64,000 bases of DNA from Guillardia theta CCMP2712 (lineage: Eukaryota; Cryptophyceae; Pyrenomonadales; Geminigeraceae). Position numbers and translations under genes: made by a program. The stretch lies in the NCBI RefSeq assembly GCF_000315625.1, contig NW_005434584.1, forward strand, positions 249,550 through 313,549, written 5' to 3'. Of the stretch, positions 1 to 12,407 are shown piece after piece (the first letter of the stretch is position 1; every line of letters starts with the position of its first letter). The notes beneath the pieces were generated by a model. That model ran no database searches, had not been told where the DNA came from, and saw only the letters and a program-made list of their open reading frames with translations.

Positions 1-287
1 CTGGTCTGTGCCTGCTGCAGGTATCCCATGCTTCCTACCAGCAGCTCAAGGGAGAGGAGAGAAACTGGCGGTTCTCTTTTCAACATGACACCATTGCAAA
101 CTGAATTGAACGATGAAAGTAAACCATGTTAATTCGTATCCCAGCAGAATTATGCGATGGGGAGCACAGCACAAATGTGCGCCGTCCCATTGCGAGCCAC
201 GGCATAAGCCTTCGTATTCACCGCAGGAGATTCTTGTCTAGAGCACCTCAGGCATGCAATACAGCCAACGCTTCCCGAAGCATCCTC

Positions 288-2443
288 TCATTTATTCATA
301 TTCGACCCAGTCATCCAGAGACGATCGAATGCAGAGCACAGCACAACTTTTGAAAAGGCCGAACATCGAGAGATCGCGAGTGAAACAAGTCGGATCCTTT
401 CAGTGTTCACCCTGTGGATATTCCATCTTATTTCAAAGAAATGTTTCTCCCTTAGGAGTGGCCATAAGACCCTTGATGGCTGCTTACTCAAAGTGCGTTC
501 TTTTTGACCCTTCTTGACTTTATTCTGTTCTGAATCTTGGCGATTCGCTGATCAGCCTTGTGTTTCGCCCTCTCTTCAAAGGGATCCGAAAAGATGTCCT
601 GCCAAAGTATCAAAACAGAGCGATTCAAGAATTTTTCACAACAAAATCGTTGGCTGAGTCGTTTTCTTCGACAGGTTTGGTTTGCTTGCACTCCTGTACT
701 TGCATGCTAATGGAGGTGAATCGCTTTGTGATTGAATCCACAGCCTCTTTCATTTCGGATCTTGCAAGAACTGCTTAATTTCATGCTTCCATTCATTTTG
801 CTGATTCCTTACCGCAAGTTCTCTAAGTGCTGGTGAGAACTTTTCTCCAGCTTGTCCAACTTCATCAGCATTTCTTCATTTTGATTTTGAATCTCCTCCG
901 AACGTCGCTTGACAAAATCGAAGACCTCAAGATAACGGTCTTAGAAATTCTTACGCAGACCATCACATCATTCAAAAACTTCAGCACAACAATTCAAGAT
1001 CTGCTTATTTCTGTTGCACCTGTGCCAATTCTTGTTCGATTGAACTCAGTTTCTTGAATGCGTCATCCTTTTCAGATGTTGACCTGTCGTCTTTCAACTG
1101 AAAACAGCTCTTAATCCTTATCAGAGCTTCGAGAGTTTCCTTGAATAAGTCGTCATAGATATGAATTGTCTGCTCTCTAAAGGAGTTCGTGATGGTATCG
1201 ATGGTGCCTTCACTCCTTTTCACTTCTGTGCGATCTAACTCATCGTTCATGGCTAGCAGGCGAGTGTACACCTACCACGACATCAGCATCGGTTCTGTAC
1301 AGTCAGATGATCATTCTACTGTCCTACCGGAGAAGGCATTCGTTTGCTTACAGTTTGAATGTATGAGTTCAGTGAGGTCATCCCAGGATGTACTAGAAGA
1401 CTATTGGCTGTTGCAGAATTTGGAATTCGCGAATGGCTGTAATGGGATGCTCTGCTTTGCGAAACTTGAGAGAAATTTGTTTCGGATTCCACCTGCAGAT
1501 TTACTCATAAGATCAGGGAGAGAATCTGCATCAATGCGCCATACCCAATGAGGCTGGTCTCTCGAAGCGCATGTTTGACTCTCTGGGCCTGCTGTGCTTG
1601 CCTGGCTCAACGAAGACTCGATGCTGTCTGTGGTGGACTGGCTGTCGAAGAGGAAGCTTCTTGGACCAGCCACACCTTCATGAGACGCTGCTTGCTGGGC
1701 ATACCTGCCGCTGAAGTCGCCATACCTGCGCATGGGGTCCTCCCGTCTCCCAGAGTGCATGGGCAAAGTTTGTGGCACCCCAAAGCGCGGGAGACAATGA
1801 TGTTTTACTCAACTTGGTCAATACTAAGGTGGAAACCGCAGTAGCCGGAGGACCGAAACAGAAGGTTCTGGGGCAGGCTCTCCTGCAGGCTCTCGGGCAG
1901 GTTCTGGGGAGCCAGCTGGCTCGGGAGCTGTCTGGGGAGGCTGCGAGGAGGGCAGCAGGGAGGGCAGCTCGGATGCTGTGGGCCAAGTTGGGGGAGAAGT
2001 GGGTGCCGAAATGTTGGGTACGCACTTCTGAAAAGCATTTTAGCCTGATAGTTCACGCCTGCGAACCTTGCAAAGTCTCCTCCTCCACTCCTTCTCGTCC
2101 TCCTCTCCCTGCTCGTCCTGCTCGTCCTCGTCCTCCTCGTACTCCTCCTTAGCTTCTTCTCAGCTACTCCCTGTTGTTGCTTCCTTGAAGGCTCTTGTTC
2201 TTCGTCTTCCTCCCTTCCTCTATCATCTTCCAATTCTTCTGCCTTCTCTTCTTCTGTTAGTCTCAAGATCAACGCGTCATGCAGCTTGCGAATGCGCTCC
2301 AAAGACCATCCGCATCCTTGATTTCTGTATAGAACCTCCCACGTCAGATCCTTCACGCCCGATCCTCGAGCCGGGAGGAGGTAGTCTTCATTCGCAGGCC
2401 AACACGCGGCTACATGGCAGTGAACCACCATAATGAACGCCAT
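288..2443 (-). CDS. Hypothetical coiled-coil protein, multi-exon, boundaries unresolved
   Basis: I do not recognise this gene. Several minus-strand open segments look protein-like rather than shadow-like and follow one another: about 2443-1990 (a charged stretch with a Glu/Arg-rich region), 1778-1401 (Ser-rich), 1271-1005 (helical, charged, coiled-coil-like, with many Glu/Lys/Gln) and about 691-488 (basic helix ending in Arg/Lys). The segments lie in different frames, so introns are required, but I could not fix a consistent set of splice sites. The upstream Met at 2443 is only a possible start. A frameshifted pseudogene, or two adjacent genes, are alternatives. No catalytic motif or membrane segment is visible. 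Confidence 0.35.
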
Positions 2444-3268
2444 GAAGAAAAGAGACGAAGTCTTGCAACGAAGATGATCCTGAGTGCTGAGTCGTTGACA
2501 GAGGGATTGTTGACGACGAGAGGCCTTTCAGTTTGGACCCTGCAGGATACTCTGAGCTGATATGATAGAATGAAGCAACCTGGTAATGAAGGGTATACTT
2601 CCGTCCTTGTCAATCTGAACGATCCCTATATGTGAAATTGTGCGAGAAAGGATGACAAATTTTGTTGATTACTTTGCTATGTATTGTTGATATCCATTGC
2701 TGCTGGATGGTTTGTCTGGATGTCCAGTGAACCGACATGCAGGGTCATGTTGAATGATGTACTGCATCTGCAACGTCCCCTACAACTCATCAAACCATTG
2801 CTCTGACATGGCAGGCATCAATAATCATCGATAGTACGAATTCACTTAGAGTTTCACAATGCTCACTGCAAAACATCATGAAATTTACATCACCCCTTCC
2901 CGTCCTTCTCTTCACGTCAGGCTCACAGCATCATTACCATCGTTGTTCCTCCCACTCCCATCCTCCTCCATGTCAGCTCCTTGATGGAACTTCGAACGAT
3001 TGTCTTCAGTTCTTCTGCTTGTTGTAGTAGCCCAGCCAGCCATGAGGCAAATCCTCTTCATTCAAGATGTCAATCTCATTCTAGACATGGGTCTTTGTTT
3101 AATGAGACTATAACCACCGACATTCTCTCCTCTGCTCCTGTTAGCAAACTTGTCCTTCGCAAATCTCACCTAGATACATTCTTGGGATTGATCTACGAGA
3201 AAACTTGCCAGGAAACCTTTGACGATAAACAGTCAGATGTAATTTATTGTCACAGGAAGCACAATAAT
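2444..3268. other. Intergenic stretch, nothing recognised
   Basis: About 0.8 kb of balanced-composition sequence lies between the 5' side of the coiled-coil gene and the 3' end of the esterase-like gene. I see no long protein-like frame, tandem repeat or RNA gene here. It probably holds the promoter of the first gene and the 3' flank of the second. Confidence 0.5.
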
Positions 3269-5134
3269 CTATCGGCTCTCAGCTCGAGCGTTACACAGCA
3301 TGTTGTAGAAGATCATCGCAACCATGTTCATAGTCGGAGCCATCGCAAAGTGAAACCCGTCTGCTCCTCCCTCCCCTGTCGTGTCCACTCCAACGCTTTG
3401 AGTCGGCTCCCATGCGTCTATCACCTGCCAACCAGCCTGCTGGAACAGCCTCCTGTACTCTCCGTCCTTCTCCCTGAAAGCCCCCACGTCCCATCCTTGG
3501 TTCCTCTGACCTTGCAGCGCTACTGATGACAGGTAGTACTTTGCGGGCTCTTTGCAGCTGCGACCTGCGAATCTCTTCTCCCACCAGGCAAGGAAGTCTT
3601 TCACCCGGCCAGACTTGTGAGCAAACCCTGCATTGTAGATCATCACAGACACGTTGCAAGTCGACAGCCCCGCCTTCTCCGCTACCCCGTCCCACCACTG
3701 GCTGCCTGCTTCAGTCCATTCCTGGATGTACCTGAACGTGTACTGCCGCGTCCCCCCTGCCTTGCCCGAGCCTTCAACTACCCGAGTGATCATGCCGTTG
3801 GTTCTCTTCTCCTTGAAGTACTCTTTGACACTCTTCAGGTATGAAGGCGTCACGTCCCCCAGCCCCGCCAGGTAGGACAGCGAACCCCACACGACCCTTG
3901 CTTGTGAATCCCCGAGCACGAAGACGCTCTTGGAGCCCTCCGCCCCGATCTTGGAGAGGCATTCTTGTATCTCCTGCGAGTCATACATGTGATGTCGTGA
4001 CGACGATGGCTGAAAGAACCATCGGCTGGTTTGATTGGCAGCCGGCAAGATCTGCTCCATCTTCGTGTCCTCTCTGCTCAGCGCGAGAGGGTTGCCCGTG
4101 AAGAGCTCCGGGTCGTGGCATCTGGTGGGCGAGCAGGCATGGCGGAAGTTGATCCATCGCCCTGGCTCGCCCTCTGAGCTCTCAGCAGAGGGGCTGCTGG
4201 GCGAGAAGGAGAGAGGCAGGGACGTCAACCTGAGTCGCTCGGTAGAAAACTCAAACGGCTGCGGTGACGCAAACACGTTAGACGTGTTCTCGCAGTGTGG
4301 GAGGAGCCTGGGGATCTCGCAGTAGTCGCAAGTCCTCCGCTCGGTTCCTCCCAGGTACACAGACCCTCTCGGCTTCAGGATCCAACGCGCCTTCACCTCT
4401 ACCATGTACTTCCCACTCTCTCGCACTTGAAAATCGAGCTTCCAGAACTTTTCTCCGTTTCGCTCAATGGCGTGTGAGCGAGGAAAGACGATTGCTGGCC
4501 CAACGGCTCGCGCAAACACGGAGATATCATGAACTCCCACATCTCCGACCGCTGATGCGTTGCTGGTTTTCAAGCAATCAAACACGTACGCAGACAACGA
4601 GTTGTGCTTCTTCATAAACAGAACTCCAAGGAAAAGCTTCGCCTCGGAATACAGGAGCGCCTTGCCGCGACATAGATTATGGCGATGCTGATTCGGGGTA
4701 GCATGATTCAAATGCTCGCCACGTCTCTTCCATCTCTCGAACTCGTTGGCGCATTCCTGTCTCGATTCCGACAGCATCTGCATAAACTTCGGTAGACTCT
4801 CCTCAACAGAAGCTTCTTCGTGCTGTTCATACCCCGCTGTTCGCCTCGTGCTCCGTGAATAGTCTAGTCGAGTAAGCCGCGTGCTCCTGCTCACTCGCGG
4901 GACGAGAAGCCGGGAACGAGCCAAGGTGAAGCCTCGGAGTACGAGCAAGCAGAGGTACATCGTTGCAGCCGCCAGGCAGACTCTCCTGCTGCAACCCTTG
5001 CGGAAGCCCTGCTCCCCCGCACAGCCCCATCCTCCTCCTGTTGCCGCTCTATGCATGCCACGACACAAGGAAGGGTCGTGCGTTTTCTTTCTTGCAGTAG
5101 GGCCAAGAAGAAATAAAGTAGTTTCGCAGGACAA
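3269..5134 (-). CDS. Type II membrane protein with SGNH/PC-esterase-like domain
   Basis: An intronless 621-residue frame. A short basic N-terminus is followed by a hydrophobic segment at about residues 51-71, which fits a signal anchor with a luminal or extracellular C-terminal domain. Internal Met27 and Met59 are alternative starts. The C-terminal half has the hallmarks of the PC-esterase/SGNH fold used by polysaccharide O-acetyltransferases such as the plant TBL and animal NXPE/CASD1 families: a block-I motif VFVLGDSQAR with the nucleophile Ser at about 410, and a terminal D-x-x-H (ADGFHF, about 592-595) completing the triad. N-glycosylation sequons are visible near residues 192, 283, 367 and 494. 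Expected role: acetylation or deacetylation of glycans in the Golgi or at the cell surface; the substrate cannot be told from sequence. The lack of introns is unusual beside the split neighbouring genes and may indicate retroposition or transfer. Confidence 0.78.
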   Translation of the reverse strand: MSCETTLFLLGPTARKKTHDPSLCRGMHRAATGGGWGCAGEQGFRKGCSRRVCLAAATMYLCLLVLRGFTLARSRLLVPRVSRSTRLTRLDYSRSTRRTAGYEQHEEASVEESLPKFMQMLSESRQECANEFERWKRRGEHLNHATPNQHRHNLCRGKALLYSEAKLFLGVLFMKKHNSLSAYVFDCLKTSNASAVGDVGVHDISVFARAVGPAIVFPRSHAIERNGEKFWKLDFQVRESGKYMVEVKARWILKPRGSVYLGGTERRTCDYCEIPRLLPHCENTSNVFASPQPFEFSTERLRLTSLPLSFSPSSPSAESSEGEPGRWINFRHACSPTRCHDPELFTGNPLALSREDTKMEQILPAANQTSRWFFQPSSSRHHMYDSQEIQECLSKIGAEGSKSVFVLGDSQARVVWGSLSYLAGLGDVTPSYLKSVKEYFKEKRTNGMITRVVEGSGKAGGTRQYTFRYIQEWTEAGSQWWDGVAEKAGLSTCNVSVMIYNAGFAHKSGRVKDFLAWWEKRFAGRSCKEPAKYYLSSVALQGQRNQGWDVGAFREKDGEYRRLFQQAGWQVIDAWEPTQSVGVDTTGEGGADGFHFAMAPTMNMVAMIFYNMLCNARAESR

Positions 5135-5551
5135 GTGTGAAATACTTCATGTCTGTAACGGATACATAACCGGCATGTCCGGGATGAAGGGATCAAGAGT
5201 CGTCAAGTTGCATTCGGGCTCGACATCTGATCGGTATGGAGTATGACGACAATGATTTCTACTGTCCAGAAACATCACTACGAAGATGTTCGAATCCAAC
5301 TTGACAGACGCGCTGAGTTGATAGAGGAAGCTTTACCACTTGCCTGATACAGGACTGGCTAAGATCAAGGAAAGAGGAGGAGGAGGAGGCGGCGGCGAAG
5401 GAAGAGGAGGAGGGGGGTAGAAATTTGTAGGCAACAGTCAAGTAGTGGGAACAACAAAAGGGCTCAAACAAACAACATCGCGAATCGACAACACACATCA
5501 TGAGCGGGGACTAGAAACGTCAGGAGACACAGGTTCCCCTTGCTGTCCCCA
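5135..5551. other. Intergenic, includes a purine-rich tract
   Basis: A spacer between the start of the esterase-like gene and the stop of taxilin. It contains a short (GGA/GAA)n tract around 5368-5422. No gene is seen. Confidence 0.5.
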
Positions 5552-8211
5552 CTAGGCCTCCTCCTGCTCCTGCGTCGAGTCCACATCAGCTGCTACCTCC
5601 TCCAGAGCCTGCTCCTCCTGCTCCACTTCCTTCCCGTCCCCCTCCCCCTCCTTCAGGCTCCCCTTCCACTGAGCTCGCTCCTGCGTCAGGGTCCTGCACA
5701 AGGCCTCCAGCCTCTCTTTCTGCTTCCGCATGCTCGCGAGCTCCTTCTTCGTCTGCTCGTTCTCCTTGCTGAGCTCCGAGGCGCTGCCGGTCTTGTCCAT
5801 CAGGTCCTTCTTCTCCTTCTCCAGCACCTGCACGACCGATCGCCGTCAGGCAAGGCGAAGTGGGAGGCACGACTGAAAAAGCAGGGGAGGAGAGGAAGAG
5901 AGGAGGAGCAGGGCAGGAGGAAGAGGGGGGCGGGGGTTGGGAGGGGGGGGGAGAAGGAGGAGAATGAAGTGAGGAGGGGAAGAGCAAGAGGAGGAGCGAA
6001 GAGGTGAGGGGAGCAGGGAGGAGGAGGAGGAGAATAAGGATTAGGTGGATAGGGATGAAGAGGAGGACGACGATGAGTAAAACAATGAGGATGCGGCGGG
6101 GGAGGAAGGAGGAGCACGGTGACCGATTGGACTTCCCACCTTGATTCTCTTCCTCAGCTTCTCCGTGTCCTTCTTGAAGGTGCTGAAAACCTCGTTGCTC
6201 TTAGCGAGTGCCTCCTGCATCACTTGCACCTTGGAGCCTGAAAAACAACAACAACAACATGTCACACTCTCCTCCTCCTTCCCCCTCCTCCTTCCCCCTC
6301 CTCCTCCCCCTCCCTGCCGCCCTCCTCCACTCCCTCCTCCTCCTCTTGCCTCACAATCCTTCCCTCGCTCGCCCCCTTCCTTCCTACTTTCCTTATCCCG
6401 TCCCTCGTTTCTTGTTCGTTGCTACTGCTCTTCTTCTCCCACAGCTCTCCTTCTCCTGCCTCCGTTGTCCTCCCCCTCCCTACCCCTATCTCTCTTCTCT
6501 ATATCTCTCTTCCTCTCTCTCTCTCCCTCCTCCTCTTCCTCCATCCCTCCCCGCTAACTCTCTCTCTCCTCCTCCTCCCGTACCGTACTGCTGGAACGTC
6601 TCCATGTGGGAAATCTGCTGCTTCTCCATCTCCTTCTTGTACGTCTCCGCCTGCTGGATAGCATCCTTGCAAATCTCCTGCGTCCTCTGCGACTTCGCCT
6701 CTGCGAGCTGAGAAAGAGCTTCAGGGCGCAAGGCCAAGGCAGCATGAGGAGGGGAGTCACTTGGCATTCGAGGTCCTTGGCGCGAAGTTGGTTCTCGTAG
6801 TACTGCTCCTTGACCTGAGGAAAAGGGTCAGGAGAGGAGGGGAAGAGCGAGGAGGAGAGGGGGAGGACGGACGAGGAGAGGGGAGAAGGGGTGAGCTGTA
6901 GAGGGATGGTATGATGGCTGGTTGCCTGTAGCGAGCGTTTGGAGGATGGGATGATTTAGGAGAGTTTTGGGGGAGGGGTGGGGGAAGTGATGACAGGATT
7001 GGGAGGAGGAAGAGGAGGAGGAGGGGTGGGAGCGAGTAGGAGGATTAGAGGAGGAGGAGGAGATTGAGATGGAGGTACAGGAGGAGGAGGAGGAAAAGGA
7101 GAAGGGGGAGGAGGACGAGGCGATCGAGAACGGGTAGGAATGAGGGAGATTGGGAAGAAGACAGGAGGAAGGACATGGGAAGATAGAGGATGGGTGGACA
7201 GGGGAGGGAGATGAACCTCGTATTTGCTGATGAACTCTCGGAGCTTCTCGCGAAGTTTGTCTGACTCCTCAGCCTCTGCCAGCCGATTCTGCTCGCCAGT
7301 CAGCTGGGGACCTGTCGGGCAACGTCGAGCTCGACCTTCTCCTGCTGCTCCATCTTCTCCTGGACGTCCTTGATGGTCACGTGAAACTTCTCGCTCAGCT
7401 CGTTCCTCCTCTTCTGTGGGACGGTCATCATCCTTCACCCTGTGCCGGCAGGGGAGGGGGAAAGGGGAAGGAGGAGGGGCGAAGGATGGGAGAGAGAGAA
7501 AGGGAGGACAACTCGCCTGCTCCTCCTCCGAGATCAACTTTGACCGTTCAAGGATGTCTTTGTTCTGCTTCTGGAGCTCCTTGCAGAGGACTTCCAGCTT
7601 CTGCTTCACCTGTTCCAACCATCTCAACGGGTGAACCCAAGTGCCGATCAAGGGTTCACTCACGCTGTTGACCTTGGACAGCTCCGCCTTCGCTGCGTCC
7701 CTCTCACTCTGCGCTTTCTCCAGCGATCTCTGCATCGTCCACATGCCCCGAAGCGCATGACGTCAGCAGACTGCAGCGGTAGGGGCAGCCATGCCCATAT
7801 CCTCAACGCTCCTCTCCTCACCTGCAGGTTCCCGTTGGTTCGCTCCATCCGATTGCACTCTTGCAGCTTGTCAAGGTACTTCTGCTGCAGCAGCTTCACT
7901 TTCTCATTCCCATCCGACATCCCCTCCAGCTGATCCTTCAAGTCCTTGGATGCCTTCTTGTACAACTTCGCTGCTCACCATCGCATCATCGGAGCTTCTT
8001 ACCAACAGCTCACATCATTCTTACCCAGAGCTTTCTCCTCGTCCTTGTCCTCCGACTGCTTCTTGTCCATCTGCGCTATCTTGGCCGCAAGCGCAGCCTT
8101 GAGGGTGTCGTCATAACTCACCACATCTAGTTGATCTCTGCAGTGGTCCCCGTTCCCCTCGTTGAGCTTCGCATCAGGAGGCGCGTGCATGGCAGCTTGT
8201 TCGTTTTCCAT
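5552..8211 (-). CDS. Taxilin family protein (ten exons)
   Basis: Taxilins are long coiled-coil proteins that bind syntaxins and act in vesicle traffic. I could join ten exons with consistent phase: 8211-8025, 7970-7822, 7729-7664, 7609-7517, 7413-7336, 7288-7217, 6814-6761, 6707-6584, 6237-6140 and 5827-5552, giving about 398 residues. Family landmarks appear in order: LEVLCKELQKQNK in exon 4, KFHVTIKDVQEKMEQQ in exon 5, a REKLREFISKYE block in exon 6, AKSNEVFSTFKKD in exon 9 and LEALCRTLTQER in exon 10. The N-terminus is short and unconserved, and the C-terminus is acidic. Introns of 47-103 nt alternate with three long polypurine/polypyrimidine introns (402, 346 and 312 nt). The donor after exon 4 reads AG|GCGAGT, a GC-AG intron. 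The 47-nt intron between exons 5 and 6 is chosen because it restores the exact spacing seen in animal taxilins. Confidence 0.9.
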
Positions 8212-8279
8212 CCTGCAAAGATGAAGTTCAATCGTGGGCAAGGACAGCTCACCATTCGTACACTTTACCAACTGTAGCC

Positions 8280-8480
8280 GTTCACTCTCTCCCTCCCTCC
8301 CTCTCTGTCCCTGTCTCTGTCTCTCCCTCTCCCTCTCCCTCTCTGTCTGTCTGTTTTTTTGTCTCTCTGTCTCTGTGTCTGTGTCTGTGTCTGTGTCTCC
8401 CTCCCTCCCTCCCTCCCTCCCTCTGTCTCTCCCTCCCTCCTCTCTCTCTCCCTCCCTCCCTCCCTCCCTCCTGGATATTT
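8280..8480. repeat. Pyrimidine-rich simple repeat
   Basis: A run of CTCT, CTGT and CCCT tetranucleotide motifs upstream of taxilin. The translated frames (all Ser/Leu/Pro, or Arg/Glu/Gly) are low-complexity artefacts. Confidence 0.85.
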
Positions 8481-8584
8481 GTTTGGAGGAATCTCGAGCG
8501 GTATGGGGTTAAAGTAAGAAAGTAATACTGATATTCTTAAAAGAGATAAGACGATTGAATACAACCAACTACAAAAGGATTTAC

Positions 8585-8684
8585 NNNNNNNNNNNNNNNN
8601 NNNNNNNNNNNNNNNNNNNNNNNNNNNNNNNNNNNNNNNNNNNNNNNNNNNNNNNNNNNNNNNNNNNNNNNNNNNNNNNNNNNN
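8585..8684. other. Assembly gap (100 N)
   Basis: Exactly 100 N characters, the usual placeholder for a gap of unknown length. It sits inside a CCCT repeat, which probably broke the assembly. Confidence 0.99.
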
Positions 8685-8870
8685 TTCCCCTCCCTCCCTC
8701 CCTCCCTCCCTCCCTCCCTCCCTCCCTCCCTCCTCCTCCTCCTCCCTCCCTCCCTCCCTCCCTCCCCTCCCTCCCTCCCTCCCTCCCTCCCTCCCTCCCT
8801 CCTCCTCCCTCCTCTCCTCCCTCTCCCTCTCTCTTCCTCCCTCCCTCCCTCTCCCTGCCAGTCTCCCTGC
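8685..8870. repeat. (CCCT)n tetranucleotide array
   Basis: Nearly pure CCCT units with occasional CCT interruptions directly follow the gap. The true array is probably longer than shown. Confidence 0.9.
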
Positions 8871-9184
8871 TGTGCCCCTCAGCTTTCTTCCCTCCAAATT
8901 TATTTTGAAAGTGGACTCGCTAACTTGAAAGTTCATGTTAAAATTTCATATTTCCAATTATTAGTGAAAAAATTGAAAAGCACATGAGAGAATTTCAGCA
9001 TACCGCATTCGGAGACTTCAATTTGCCAATTCAGTAGTGACCGTAGCCTACTCTTTACTCAAAGTTAAGTTAAAATCAGTACGAGGACAATCAGGAGAGT
9101 CGAGGAGGCTTGACCCTGACACTGTCGCACAGGCCAAACGGCGAGAAGAGAAAAGACAGCGAGAACCAAACCTAAACCTGCCGA

Positions 9185-9600
9185 CTAATGGCACGCGGCG
9201 GCGCGGCCGGGGCCCGGGGCCCGGGCCGCCGCGGCCCGGCCGTTCCGACACCGTGGCACGGTAGTACACTGATCCGATGGAGTCCGGGTCCGACCGTCCC
9301 GGCTCAGCCCGGCGTGCCGCGATGATGCCACGGTGCCCCCGGGGCCCGAGTCCCGGCCGCCCCGGCCCCTCCCCGGCGGCGGAGTCCGCCCGGCGCAGTA
9401 CGGTACACGGCGGCGTATAGACGGTAGGCCGCCGTATACTGAGTACCCGGGCCGGCGGCGGCGCCGCCGGGGCGGCAGTAGTCCGTAGCTGGGCCAGCCT
9501 CAGGGCCGGGCCACCGTGTGCGCGGCCGCGTGACGCCCCGGCCGGGCGGCCCGGGCGCGCCCGGCGGCGCCCGGCCGCCTTAATTAGTACTGCGGCGGTA
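9185..9600. repeat. GC-rich island, dispersed element family
   Basis: About 400 bp of extreme GC content, full of CCGG, GGCC and GTAC/CGGTA motifs, dropped between AT-rich flanks. It starts and ends abruptly. Similar GC islands recur at about 19140-19262, 22600-22700, 43950-44020, 48850-48900, 58186-58300 and 61610-61740. The left flank (about 9049-9077) shares the word ACTCAAAGT(T/G)AAGTT with the flank of the 61.6-kb island, so the family probably has recognisable arms. No reading frame is supported. Confidence 0.6.
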
Positions 9601-11183
9601 GTCTGTCATAGCCAAGGGAGGCGGAATGAGAAGCGACCAACAGTAACATGATTCCCGGTTTGAATCTCATCTCATCTCCTTGCCGCGGCGCTTCCTTTAT
9701 GTATCCGATCCCTTCACTGTCCCCTAAGGGATCCAAATCTGATAAATTTCATTCAATTTGTTCGAGTAAAATTGAAATTTGCAGCCAAACAAATTGATTT
9801 CGGTGTTGGGACCTCGAAACGCTGCAGGGTGCGGTTTCAATTTATCATTTTTCAAGTTGAAATATTTCGTCATTTTTCTAAATTTGATATGCAATTTTTC
9901 GTGCACCTGGTGATTGTTTGGGTTGAAGACAGTATTTTCGATGGGAATCTCTTGCTTTTAAATTACTTGGGAGCATTTCAAAGATAAAAGTCTATTCTAA
10001 GGTCCCTTTATACGCCCCCAGGCCTGAGAGCGGAGATGAAGATGAGATTTTCCATCCCCCGAGGACCCCCCACCCTCAAACGACACTACCCTTGCACACC
10101 GTACTTTTTTATCACAAAGAAGGGGTCCGTGAACCGGGGTCAAATATCTCATTGGAGGTAGGGGTACTTGGGGCGCTCTGGGTTTTAAATCTTCATTTTA
10201 TTCTAAGATTATATCAGAAAGCCCGAGATTTACCACACTTAAAGGTAATTAAAACTCAGTTTCATGTTTAAAACTCTTCTTGGGAGTTTAAAAACTATTT
10301 TACAGTACTTTCATAATAGTAATATAGTCTTCAAGTCATTAAATTGTTGATATGTTTGTTTTTCGAGTTATGAATAATATTTGTTAACATAAAACATTAT
10401 AATACTTGTTTCTAAAAGTCAGTCGCTTTTGTGATGCGGACCGTTGCGTTGTTGAAATGGAATGGCATGAGACCTAGCAGGTGGGGGTAGTGACCCGACC
10501 TCAAAGTACCCCCCATTTTCCACATTTTCTTCTATATGTTCAGGTCAAATGTAAGGTAGGGGTACAGTACCCTACCATCAAGACCAAGTCTCCTCATCGC
10601 GTTGGGGAGGAAGGAATGGCAGGGTGAACATGGAGGACGGGGGGAAGGGGAGTGAGGTCAGGGAGAGAGGAGAGGATGATTCACTCTCGTAGATGTTCTG
10701 TGAAGGAGATACGAAGTTGACTGTCGAGTTTGATGGCGAAATGAGCGCAGGACAAGGAGTTTGTAGGTAGATAATGGGCAAATGGAAGCAAAAGCATAGG
10801 ACGAGGCCTGTACTGCCCTCCAATGTGAAGCACTGAAAGGGTTTGGAGAAGAAAAGAGGAGATGATTTCATTCTGTTTGTTCCCTTAGCATGAGAGTAGC
10901 AGATTCGCTCGGTGGTTGGGAACGATTTCGAAGACGTCATGTAGTCAGCAAGACAGCGGCTAAAGGGTAGGGATGGAAGAGCTGGGGTTGGTCTTGGGAA
11001 CGGCTGCATATGTTCACAGTGAAGGAAACATGTTGATACGTTCCTGCATCTCTCATGCTTGTTTTGTTCCAGGGTATGAGACGGAAATGCACATTTCCAA
11101 GAGCATATAGCGCATCCGTACGCAAGAAAGCGAGTATAACAAGTACAAGTCTGAGGAGCATATAAGGCGGGAGAAGCAGCATC
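9601..11183. other. AT-rich noncoding stretch and likely Myb-FGGY promoter
   Basis: 9601-10560 is AT-rich with no protein-like frame. It is interrupted by C- or G-run segments around 10020-10170 and 10480-10580. 10580-11183 is of mixed composition and lies directly upstream of the ATG at 11184, so it probably holds the promoter and 5' UTR. I see no RNA gene. Confidence 0.5.
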
Positions 11184-12345
11184 ATGGCTCCGAAGAGAGC
11201 TGCCTCGAGAAGTGAGGAAGGAGGAGTGAGCTTGAAGCGAGTGAAGGACGAGGAGAAGAATGGCAGGGCTGAGGTCGCTGGTACAATCAACGAGCGGGAC
11301 CTGGCGAGGCTGGGGGAGGCAACGGCCCTCGGCGCGGCCAAGGCGGCGACAGGGGGAGACAGAGGAAGCAGCAACGAGATTGGCTCCATCCTCTCGGGAC
11401 AGGCGAGCGCAGTGGCAGACTACACGGCAGCGATCAATCTGTTCTCCCTCAACGCAACTGGTGCTCACCCGTTCCACAAGGCACTCGCGCCCCACCCGTT
11501 CGTGCAAGTGGGAGCAGTCCCTCCCCCCAACCTCCCGATGCCCATCAGCACAGTCCCACTCGGCAACGGGCTCAAGGCCTCCATCTCCCCGGAGATCCGG
11601 TCGATGGAGGAGGCAGCGGGAGGAGCGTACGGGGGGGTCCTGCCCTCCTTCAAGCATCTCCCTTCCGCACTCTCAGCACAGTTCTCAGGCTCCTACGGGA
11701 CTGCTGTCCTCTCTCTCCCTCACTACCTCTCCAACAGCAACCTGACGGCTCTGACCGGCATCGACAAGACCCTCCCTGCTCAGTCGTTCCCCTCCAACGG
11801 CCTGCACAGCCCAGCCATGGCGGAGGCGGCGAAGGCTCTGAAACCCAGCCCTTCGCTGAGCAGGATGGAGAGCAAGGGAGATACCTCGAGCAATCGATCA
11901 CACGGGCCGTCGATGGACAGGTACGAGGCAGAGGAAGAGGAGGCAGATGATGATGATGATGGTGATGATGACGATGATGATGGTGGTGATGGTGATGGTG
12001 ATAACGATGATAGAAAGTGAACTGGACTGCAGGTACAAGAACAGGTGGTCGGATGACGAGATCCAGTCTCTCAAGAAGGGAGTCGCTCGTTTCGAGAAGA
12101 AGAACAAAAAGAAAGGGGAGGACAACAGCTCGGACAAGGGCAGGGGGGAGCAGGGAAAGAAAGGGGAGACAGAACATATGTGGGAGCATATCCTCAAGAG
12201 GTGATGGTCTTACCCTCGCCCTCCGCCGCTGACCCTGTTGCAGCTACAAGTTCCAGTCTTGCAGGACAGCAAGAGACCTCAAGGACAAGTGGAGGCAACT
12301 GAAGAAGAAGGAACAAGACGACATGCTGGGGGTAAGCGGAAACAA

Positions 12346-12407
<62 letters not shown>

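Noticed and set aside
7289-7311. A 23-nt intron in taxilin
   Set aside because: A 47-nt intron (7289-7335) with a CTGAC branch site keeps frame and gives the exact residue spacing of animal taxilins.
9185-9600. Ribosomal RNA gene because of extreme GC content
   Set aside because: I see no conserved rRNA core words, and the block is too short and abrupt.
10578-11657. Minus-strand frame of 359 codons
   Set aside because: It overlaps exon 1 of the Myb-FGGY gene antisense, is Ser/Pro/Leu-rich and has no domain character. It is a shadow.
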